Shown piece by piece: positions 55,233-64,000 of a stretch of DNA of 64,000 nt (the stretch's first letter is position 1; each line of letters starts with the position of its first letter). Under the pieces are notes generated by a model, which saw only the letters and a program-made list of their open reading frames with translations, had not been told where the DNA came from and ran no database searches. The translations under genes were made by a program, and so were the position numbers. The stretch spans positions 1 to 64,000 of the forward strand of contig JAFJTR010000002.1 in NCBI GenBank assembly GCA_022559985.1, given 5' to 3'. This DNA comes from Parastagonospora avenae f. sp. tritici 18332-5 (Eukaryota; Ascomycota; Dothideomycetes; Pleosporales; Phaeosphaeriaceae).

Positions 55233-58200
55233 ATGTCATTCTTATCGCCAGACACCAAGCACCACAACAAGTTCGCGGCTTTCAACTCAAAGACTACGAG
55301 GAGGGTGAACACGTTTGGACAAGTCGCTGTCAAGTTCCACCAAAATCCAACAAGCCTACGGCATTGGTTTGAAGATGCGGAGCAGCGAACTGCTCATGAG
55401 GCAGCAAAGCATTTCAAGCACGCGAATAGACTTCGGCGAGAGAAGTCGAAGCTGCCAGCTCCACGACTTCACATAGCCATACACATCGTTGGTTCTAGAG
55501 GCGATGTTCAGCCATTTATTCCTATCGCAAAATTGCTGCAAGCACCGCCGCATAGACACCGAGTGCGAATATGTACACACCCGGCTTTCAAAAAGTTTGT
55601 TGTGAGTTTAAAGTATTTTGGGGTAGAAATGGCGATAAAAGTGCTGATTTGCTTCCCAGGAGAGTAATGGTCTTGAGTTCTTCTCAATCAATGGCGATCC
55701 TGAAGCACTTATGGCTTACATGGTAAAGAATCCGGGACTTTTGCCTAGCAAAGAGAGTGTAAAGGCTGGTGACATTGGCAAGAGGCGGAAAGAAATGTCT
55801 GAAATCATCGAAGGTACCTGGCGGAGTTGCATAGAGGCCGGTGATGGGATGGGCGAAAAGATCACAGCCATCGACGTAGATCAGCCACAGGACTTGTTTC
55901 TCGCCGACGTGATTATCGCCAATCCGCCATCCATGGGCCACATTCACTGCGCCGAAAAGCTTGGTATACCTCTGCATATAGTTTTTACCATGCCGTGGTC
56001 TCCGACAAAAGCTTTCCATCATCCACTTGCTGCTATGGAGTATGGAGACATTGATAAGCCAGTGGCAAACTATTTCAGCTTCGCGGTAATGGAGCTTTTG
56101 ACGTGGCAAGGGTATGCATCCATAGTCACAAGGCCGATGGTCTGACTATAATGGCTAATCACTGACGATAAACAGATTGGGAGACCTTATCAACAAATTT
56201 CGCGTGCAAACTCTCAAACTGGATGCGGTAAGCTTCTTTATTTTCATAGCTCAATTGCATGCGTTGCTCCGACTGACAACTTCGTCACATGCAGATCAGC
56301 CCAATGTGGGGTTTCCAGTTATTACAGCGACTTCGAGTACCTCACTCATATCTTTGGTCTCAGTCTCTGATACCTAGACCCTCAGATTGGCCTCCTCATC
56401 TCAGTGTTACGGGTTTCTCGTTCTTGGAGCAAGGCTCGAATTACACGCCTCCTGAAGACCTAGCCGCGTTTCTCCAGAACGGGCCACCTCCTGTTTACAT
56501 CGGCTTCGGATCAATCGTAGTGGATGACCCGAAGAAGCTTACTGCACTTATTCTTGAAGCAGTCCGCTTAGCAGGAGTTCGTGCGATTGTATCGAAGGGT
56601 TGGGGCGGTATTGGCGGCGGTGACGTGCCTGATAGCGTCTACCTTATTGGAAATTGTCCACACGACTGGCTCTTCCAACGGGTATCATGCGTCGTTCATC
56701 ACGGAGGCGCAGGTACAACGGCAGCAGGCATCGCGCTAGGAGTGCCTACAGTCGTAGTACCATTCTTTGGCGATCAGCCATTCTGGGGCCAGATGATCGC
56801 TCGAGCTGGTGCTGGCCCAAAGCCGGTTCCATTCAAGCAAATGACTGCCGAAAGCCTTGCAGAGAGCATCAAATTTGCGCTTAAAGACGAGGTGAAAATA
56901 GCTGTTCAAGAAATGGCAGCTCAGATAGCCCAGGAAGACGGCGCTGCAGCGACTGTGGAGGCAATCGAGCAGAACCTCGATATCGACAAGATGAGATGTC
57001 ATGTCTGTCCGGAACGCCTGGCCGTATGGCGTGATAAGAAAACAGGTGCACATCTCAGCAGTCTAGCAGCTTGCGTCCTTGTAAAGGACGGCTCAATCCA
57101 CCCAAGGCATTTACGTTTGTAAGTAGTCGGAAAGCTTTCGAAGTGTTCCAGGCTAATTGTTCAGGCTCCGCCATAGACGCTGGTGTAAGATAGACGTTGT
57201 ACAATACAAGGAATATGATCGCTAATTGAGTTAGATGTACATGAGGGTGCAGAAGGGCCTCTTGTTGGAGCAGTAGCTGCTGCCGCCGGGTTTGCAGCTA
57301 CCCTAGGAACAAACACCACGGACTTTTCCGACCGTCTTCGGCGGCCTGATAAAAGCGCAGGTGGAAGTCCAATAGCAACTGCGAAGTCTTCCGAGAGTCA
57401 CGAATCCGATGTGCAGCGGAGTCCAGACACGCCCAGCTCCGGACAGCTCGAGAACATGGCCCAGAGAATGGCCCAGAAAAGATTCGAAGACGATCTGAAC
57501 GATAATTTGAGGAAACCGCCAAGCAACCAGTCTATGTTATTTGCCAAACTACGAACTCAAAATTGCGCAAAGAATGCCAAACAGGGGAGGGCACGTCAGA
57601 TTACAAGTGCAACTGCGCAATACACAGTGGACGTGTCGAGAACAAGCTTGCGAGGTGAGTGTTGCGACGCTTGTCACTCAATCTCGATCTTACAACTTGC
57701 AACAGCACCGGTCGCGTTCTTCTACAATGTTGCTAACGGCTTCCGGAATTTGCCGTCCTACACTATTACCAACGAGCCTCATCGGAGAAGAGATGACATC
57801 ACTGGCATGGGAAGTGGTCTAGGCGTTGCCGGCAAAGTCAGTTTCACTAGTCGTGGCCCCAGAGATCTCGCTCACGTTTCGGCAGGAATTTGTCTTCGGA
57901 CTCGGTGAAGGAGTCGGTAGCGTAGTGTGGCATCCCTACATCGGGGCCAAGAGAGAAGGTCCATTGGGCGCTGTAAAAGGCGTAGGACGAGGTCTGGGTG
58001 GACTGTGGTGTCATGTCATGGCTGGTGCGTTCACATATTTGGCTTCTTGCAAATGCTCAGCCTACTGACAACGAGACATAGCCTGCTGGGGACTACCTGG
58101 ATACACTCTCAAGGGCATCGAGCGGGAGATCAACAAGCACCGCCTTACATCTCTTCAAGCCGAGATCTATCTCATTCGACTGCGACAAAGTATCGTCGAC

Positions 58201-58272
58201 TTTGACAGCGCAACTCCGGAAGATAAGGCCAGGGTAGTCGAGGGCTGGAAGAGTTTACATCATCAAAGATGA
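55233..58272 (+). CDS. Sterol 3-beta-glucosyltransferase-like enzyme (GT28/UGT80 type)
   Basis: Nine exons (55233-55601, 55660-56111, 56176-56227, 56295-57118, 57165-57184, 57235-57654, 57706-57836, 57886-58024, 58082-58272) keep one frame and give 865 residues. The N-terminal GT28 fold has LHIAIHIVGSRGDVQPFIPI near residue 80. The UDP-sugar site is at about 425-455, with VVHHGGAGTTAAGIALG and PFFGDQPFWG. The C-terminal region APVAFFYNVANGF, DDITGMGSG, KEFVFGLGEG and WGLPGYTLKGIEREI is shared with many filamentous-fungal sterol glucosyltransferase-like proteins that lack the GRAM-PH front of Atg26. It is predicted to transfer glucose from UDP-glucose to a sterol or other lipid; the acceptor is unproven. 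The 20-nt exon 5 is unusual but restores the conserved RRWYVHEGAEGP join. Confidence 0.88.
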
Positions 58273-59694
58273 GATCGATAATGACGGAGCAATTATAGAC
58301 TCTTGTAATACACTAATTGGAGTTTTGAGTTGATACCGGTAATTCAGACGATAAGGCTATCAGATGTACGATGGATCGAGTGCTGGTCAAGATGTTCAGT
58401 ACTCCACAAAAGAGCTGAGACGATGGGTCTTTGCTAAAGGTTGTACTCAAGCACCGGTCGACGACATTCCATGGCTAGTTCGCCCCATACTTGCGAAGCT
58501 GACTTAGAACTCAACTCTGCCTAGGATCGACATGGAAGTAGGAAGGATATGGAGATACTCTTTGAGGAGCTTTTGGTGTCGTGGAGGGGAGCCTTGGAGC
58601 TTTGAGGTACAGTTGCAGGTACGACAGGATAGTGTCTTCAGCCGGCAAGGTCGTACTTAGCCAAGACATAGGATAGGAACGCACTCTAATCACCGTCTTA
58701 TTCGAAGTGAGTCGAGAAGACAGACGTGTATCGAAGTGTCCACTCAAGAGTGCACACGATCGCAAGTGAGCGAGCACAGGGGCTTATGTTGCCCAATGCC
58801 GCCTTAGCGTGCTTATGTCACTAGCGCGCCCCGTGATGGCGCGACTCCGCTAGGATAATCTTCGCGTCGACACGAGTTTCCTCTCACCATCCACGACCCG
58901 CGCTGCGAGTAAGTATTTGCTATTGCGCTTGCGTCGTTGCAAGTCGCGGTACTCACACATACCCGCTCAATACTGTCGCTTACATATAGTAGATCCCAGT
59001 GAACGACAAAACTACGTCACAAGGTTACGCCGTGGTCTAATCAACCCAGCGTCTCACTGCATGACAAACAAGAACGGAAAGCGGAGGGAGTGCGCCATCT
59101 TCTCATGATGAGCCATTTCGCTACTTCTGTCATTGCACCATGATGAAGAGCGTCTTCGCAGCTGCTGGGTCGCCAACTCACCATTGATCCCGCCCTGACC
59201 GTCTCCACTGCGCATTGAGGAAAAAGTAAAAGGATTGAAGCGCCGTGCTACCTTTCGCAAGATTGGAGGACGTGCTTGCTGCTGATAATCAAAAAGTAGT
59301 TTTCAATCCGAGCGCCTTTGTATGTGGAGATTCGTCCGGGTTGTGGGCTTGGGAGCTGAGTGTACGTGGATGTTTTCTTTTCCGAGATCTATCGAATGGT
59401 GGATTGAAGAGGTCCAGTGATGATGTTTCGCCATAGAGGTGAAGCATTAAAGCCAAAGTCGATTTGAGGAGCCTGGATGCTTGTCTGTTAGGCTGCTTGG
59501 CCGTGCGACGAGCGTCTGTGGTTCTTTCTGAGGACAGCAGGAGAGCTAATCTGAGGACCAATTCAATCGCTATTACATTCAGAAAGATCCTTATTTGCAT
59601 TTACACTGGCTAATGATGAAATCATAGACGAAGCCTTAGTACTCGTTGTGTTCTGACTGTGTGCACTTTCATGTGAAGGCCAGTGGTATGCTGG
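58273..59694. other. Gene-free stretch
   Basis: About 1.4 kb between two convergent genes with no supported coding sequence; only short chance frames. Confidence 0.45.
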
Positions 59695-60966
59695 CTACTC
59701 GTAAACATAGCAGAGCGGACCAGCAACGGTGCTGACCAGTTCCTTGATCTTGTAGACCTTTCCATTTACGTTCAGCACCTCCAAGTCGATATTATCTTCC
59801 AGCGACTGCGCACGACCGCCGCCAAACATCGATGTTCCGCCAGCGATGACCTGCTGCCTGTTCGCGTAATCTTGCGCTTGCCAGATCCACCACACTCGAT
59901 CGATCATGGCGTGATGAAGGAAAAAGTACGGATCTCCTGGCGAGGTGTAGAAATCTGCACTGCGGTATTAGAGATCATCCCTTTGCGAACAAGTTGTCTG
60001 GGAATACTTGCCACTACCTGGGTCACCACTCACGGTGAAGTGCCCTGCAGGATGGACACCAGTGCCACTCTGCATTGTGTCCTGGAAAGGTCCAATGGTC
60101 TTGCTATTGGTGATCAAAACTGCGGTTTTAGCAGGTGTTGAGTCGCGTTGCACTAGGTATCCGCTGATGTCACGCTTGATGCAGCGAGGGTTATAGCCGT
60201 AGCCGTCCTGGCGCGGATTACGAGGAGGGCTTGTGTCACTCAGCGCAGCTAAAGGACTGCCCCAGTCAGCGTTGCAGAGGTGCATGAAGTAGAGAAAATT
60301 ACCCAAGGTTCACCTTCATGTCTTTGAATGGGCCTTTGGCGATGCATCCACCACCATTCCCAGCTGGCTTCATGCCATTGCTGTTGTGCGTCACTTTCTC
60401 TCCTTGGCTGCCCATACTAGTCTCGCTACCGTCGAAGATTGGCGAGGTTTCAGGTGTGGTGTAGCGTCCCCAGTCCCAGTATGGTTGCGTGCCGTTATAC
60501 CCACATTCGATGACTAGCGCCTGCTCATAAGCGTAGGTGAAGTATCTGTGCCAAGAGAGAAAGTTGCCAGTTCCATGGATGCTCATCGTGTTCTTCATAT
60601 GGATGGCGACGAAGTCATCATACCGAGTTTTTGCGCCAGGATATTGTGTAGCGCTCAGTTTGGAGGGTGCTTTAGTGAGACACTGGACTGCAGCGATGTA
60701 TGCTTTCCTCTCAGCCGCGCTGGTGTCGCCCCTAGAGATTGACGTCAGTAGAGTTCGGCGAGATAAGCTGGAGAGAAACTGTACCATTCTCGGCGCACTT
60801 GCAGCTTCTCTTTGGTACACGTTGTCGACTTCGCAATCGCAGCGTCGACAGCAGGACGTCCCTTGGTCGCAAGATCGGAAACAACGTCAGCAGCGCAAAG
60901 GATCGAAAATAGTGACGCCCAAAGGAACAAGGCCCAAAAGGCCCTCGGCGAGGTTTGACCCGCCAT
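59695..60966 (-). CDS. Secreted tyrosinase (type 3 copper oxidase)
   Basis: Four exons (60966-60785, 60731-60303, 60256-60018, 59954-59695) with 53-, 46- and 63-nt introns give 369 residues. A signal peptide (about 1-26, AFWALFLWASLFSILCA) precedes the CuA site: His in FVAIHMKN, SIHGTGNFL and SWHRYF. The CuB site includes GVHPAGHF and DPYFFLHHAMIDRVWWIWQ. The size and the absence of a long C-terminal extension match short secreted fungal tyrosinases. It would oxidise phenols to quinones, as in melanin or defence chemistry. Some RiPP pathways (ustiloxin UstQ) also use a tyrosinase, but this gene lies 24 kb from the candidate locus with housekeeping genes between, so a link is unlikely. Confidence 0.93.
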
Positions 60967-62659
60967 CTTTCACTTAAGACTGCTTCGAGCGATGCCAAAT
61001 AGCTCGATGAATCCGGTCTCTTCTTATACTGCTAGCATGTCAGATATGCTCCGACTGTGAACATGTCAGCTTTGCTCCGGGTGGCTCACGTCATTCAGAC
61101 CCTGGCCATCGGAGCATACCACCGCGATGGTAGAGAGAAAAGATAGTGATTGCATATGGGCATATTATTGGGATATGTTTGGTCAGCACGTGGAAGATGT
61201 GCGTGATGGGATATGAGGACTGTGTGATAGGACCGGCAGATGCAACGAACACTATATAGCAACCTGCACCGTGTACACTGTGGGGTAGCCAGATCCTTGA
61301 TTCAGATGGGTAGGAGATCCTGGATTCAAATGGGTAGGAGATCCTGGATTCGGATGGGAGAGCCGTTATTGTCGGTATTGAGGAAATTGTACAGTTGAAC
61401 GTGAAAAGGCTCGAACAGGAATGAGAAGCTTGACTCAAAGTCTCCTTGAAGCCCTTGACTATAGTACTACTGTCGTTCGGTATATTGTAGTCGCAAAGAA
61501 CTCTCCTAGCTGCCGCCGTTGCCAAGGCGGCATCCTTTGAACGTGCCGTCTAGACGAGACATGCTGTGTACACCATGGATGAGCTTAATTTGTGAGACGA
61601 ACAGTGGAAGTGAGTGCTTGGACGATCACGGTAATGTGAATTTACTCTTGTTGCATCAGATCTATTGTGCAAGGAAGATTTGTTCGCTACACGTTCCAAA
61701 ACGCTTCTGTTCACAGCAAGGCTTCCAAAAATTGCCAACTGAGCATCCCGAATTCTGTTTTACTGATCACTTAGAAACTACGTGTGAAGTGAAAAGTCTC
61801 TTTGTATGACTATACTTCATAGATGATGAATTAGCACATTGCTGATTTGCATAGGGCAATCTACATTACCGCCGATTGCCCCATGGTTGATGCAAGGGTA
61901 TTTTGCCGGCAGACCAAGTCATCTCGGATGGCTCCGACCGACGTCTCAAATCACTATATGTTGCTGCTAACACGAGAAGAGACACTTGGCATTGCATGGA
62001 GTTGATTTTAGCACATTACTTTTGTGGAGTAAGGGTATGCGCACGTCCAAATGCCTAGACTAATCCTGTTGAAGCAGAGGGGCTAGGTGCTAGCCCGCAC
62101 TACCCACGTAGCAGATCCGCGGTAGTGGTCTATTGATGTTGCAAAAGTCTGCAAATCCTCTGGAAACTCGATGGCTCGCCTCTCGTCCCCCAAGCGGTTG
62201 AAGATCTAGGTAGCATGTTGGCAGGCCCTGCCCAGTTGCTGCTCAGGTTGCACCCATCCGTCCTCCTAGAACGCCTTGTATTGCAAGCTTGGGATGGACA
62301 TTGCTAAGCTCTGGAGTTGTCTGTAATTACTCTTGTCCAACTATAAATCCCACAGCAAGCCATGGTAATATCAAGATCTTGGCATCAATTTGGTGCCATG
62401 AGTCCGAAGCTCTTGATCGACAAAAGATCTCGGTGCCAAGGTCGGAAGTCTATTAACTGGGTTTCTGTGTGTCATGCTGCCCCAAAACTTGGCGGTGACA
62501 ATCGCGTGGATTCGTTCGACAATCTGGAGTGCATAACCGAATGCTTGGACGCTGTGCAGCACTGCACTGCACGTACCTGCCGACAAATACCGACATCAAC
62601 TGCCAGGGGCAATTCCGGTCAGCCTCTTGGACGTCTCTTCTCGCTCCCTCTCATGGATG
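60967..62659. other. Gene-free stretch
   Basis: About 1.7 kb with no supported gene. It holds the short tandem repeat at 61291-61362 and the tyrosinase promoter at its left end. Confidence 0.45.
61291..61362. repeat. 24-bp tandem repeat, three copies
   Basis: Three adjacent 24-bp units of the form AGATCCTGGATTCAAATGGG plus TAGG, with one to five differences between copies, the third differing most. A simple minisatellite, useful as a length marker. Confidence 0.8.
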
Positions 62660-63630
62660 TTATTTTATCCTCCGAGGCATATGTCCAGGCAGCTCAACTG
62701 GTCGCTCGTTACTAGGCACTTCAACTATGCCCGGTGATGGCAATTCGTGCTTCAAAGAGCTATCGTGATACATTTCGTACTTCGTGGCCGGTACATAAGC
62801 GAGTTCTTGCGGCTGTGCGTGTTGAGCTTGCTGCCTTCGCTTTTTCCAGAAGATTAAGCTTAGAACAACAAGGGCGATGAACGCAGCGCCTCCCACAGCT
62901 GCACCAATGCCGGCTTTCACATCCGTAGATAGGCCTGGTGATGCGTTTTCCAATTTTGCGTCTGCTGACGATGTCGCTGCAGCTGAAGATGCTGACATTG
63001 ACACTGGACTGGCAGACGACGTAGCGGAGATCGCATTGCTGGTGGCGACCGCGCCGACTAACTGTCGAATTTCAGAATCGCCATATTTACTTGAAGACTA
63101 GATCAACTTACATTGACGCTCGAGTACTTCACATCGTCGATCTTAGTGATAGATGCAAAGCTGTATCTTTGACCGTTCTGAGGCGCCGTAAGATTCGGGC
63201 TCATAGCCATGATGCCGTTATTCTTCTTGTTCATGCGATAATCTGTTCCATTCGCTGCACAGGTCAAGTACCATGTCCCATCTCCCCAGCTGCCGAATGA
63301 CCAGTACACGTTATCGTTCGCAACATCGCCTCGAAACATGGCTGGGCGTGTCTTGCCTTCTGTTTCTTCATCTGGGGTATATTGTGTACCGAGGAAGCCG
63401 TTGGGTCCGCTATCTTTACTGCGTAAAGTATAGGCCGTCGTACCGTTGACGGTAATGGGAAAGATCTGCCAATTTTGCACAGGCTCGGTTGTGTTTGAAG
63501 GACTCAGGAAGACGGCGCCCTTCGTGCCACTACCTGTGTACAAACTCGTTCCAACGAGCGATTGCCCATTTATGTTTTCGCCTAAGTAGATCTGGTACCA
63601 TTGGTTGGTGTCTAGATCTGGGGCTGTCAT
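62660..63630 (-). CDS. Single-pass membrane protein with lectin-like N-terminal domain
   Basis: Two exons (63630-63112, 63061-62660) with a 50-nt intron encode 306 residues. Residues 1-175 form a Trp/Gly/Asn-rich beta domain: NQWYQIYLGENINGQSL, VQNWQIFPI, YWSFGSWGDGTWYLTC and MNKKNNGIMAMSP. Its repeated QxW-like strands resemble a ricin-B (beta-trefoil) fold, but this is not certain. A Ser/Ala-rich linker leads to one membrane helix (IGAAVGGAAFIALVVLSLIFW, about 225-245), then a basic KKRRQQ stop-transfer and a cytosolic tail with Tyr and Pro. No N-terminal signal peptide is seen, so the protein may be type III or start further upstream. A sensor or surface glycan-binding role would fit; unproven. 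Confidence 0.75.
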
Positions 63631-64000
63631 TTTGCTTGCGAATGCGATTTCGAGGTGAGCTCTGCAGAATGTCGTACTATGGGGTGAAAGAGATGGAGGA
63701 GCGAAGGCGCAAAGAGCACATTCGCTGAGGTGAGGATAAGCCGAGTGGAAGATTGCGGCGTCGGGTTTCAGGCCACATTTATACAATGGCCCCCACTGGT
63801 AGTGTCAACTTCGTGGAACATCAAAAGCCCCAGACGCCAATGAAGTACAGACGTGAAGGTCCGTTGTGAAGCGCCAATGAACAATTGTATCCACGGTCGG
63901 TTGGTCTTGGATCACTGTCTAACAACAACAGTTTCAGTTACTTTGAGACACCCAACCACGGCATTACTGTATTTGTTATAAAGTATGCACATATCTGCAG
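63631..64000. other. Upstream region of last gene
   Basis: Presumed promoter of the minus-strand membrane-protein gene, reaching the window edge. No other feature was recognised. Confidence 0.4.

Noticed and set aside
58511..59260. Short frames in the gene-free stretch before the tyrosinase gene
   Set aside because: No domain, no consistent splice sites and no coding character.
59695..60966. Tyrosinase as a member of the candidate RiPP locus
   Set aside because: About 24 kb and a block of housekeeping genes separate them, and the enzyme has a normal secreted form.

Overview
The window is nuclear DNA of a filamentous ascomycete (Pezizomycotina, probably Dothideomycetes; the class is inference). 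Genes carry short introns, mostly 46-66 nt with GT-AG ends and CTAAC/CTGAC branch sites. Recognisable genes include ISY1, NIP7, NOC3, TIM13, a NUC1-type nuclease, fungal HET proteins, a Zn2Cys6 regulator and UstYa-like (DUF3328) proteins. Exon models below were built by hand from splice signals and frame continuity; no search was run.

Layout. 0.6-9.8 kb is a dense housekeeping block: a large unknown protein, ISY1, NIP7 and NOC3. 9.9-23.1 kb is accessory DNA: a decayed SRPK-like kinase and a second scrap of one, a chitin-binding Thr-repeat protein, a serine esterase, a protein with a Gly/Asn-rich N-terminal motif, and one interrupted and one relic HET gene. 23.6-28.1 kb holds a Git1-like permease divergent from a CocE-type hydrolase. 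28.4-39.0 kb holds a dead FAD monooxygenase, a GT90 glycosyltransferase and a compact group that looks like a biosynthetic locus: two UstYa-like genes, a 70-residue secreted precursor-like protein with dibasic sites and an internal duplication, and a Zn2Cys6 regulator. 39.0-41.4 kb has no gene but holds foldback sequences. 41.4-50.0 kb returns to ordinary metabolism and cell biology: SDR, zinc ADH, t6A dehydratase, NUC1-like nuclease, TIM13 and an L-type lectin. 51.6-53.4 kb is a dead HET gene. 53.4-63.6 kb carries a DUF2985 membrane protein, a sterol glucosyltransferase-like enzyme, a tyrosinase and a single-pass membrane protein.

The most interesting part is 32.9-39.0 kb. UstYa-like oxidases act on KexB-processed peptides in fungal RiPP (dikaritin) pathways. 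Here one intact UstYa-like gene is divergent from a small secreted protein with K-R/R-R sites and two similar Gly-Tyr-containing segments. I infer a candidate RiPP locus of unknown product. A second UstYa-like gene is cut short by a direct repeat, so the locus may be decaying or being remodelled. Several genes around it are broken by TAG/TAA codons that could come from CAG/CAA, a pattern compatible with RIP or ordinary decay.
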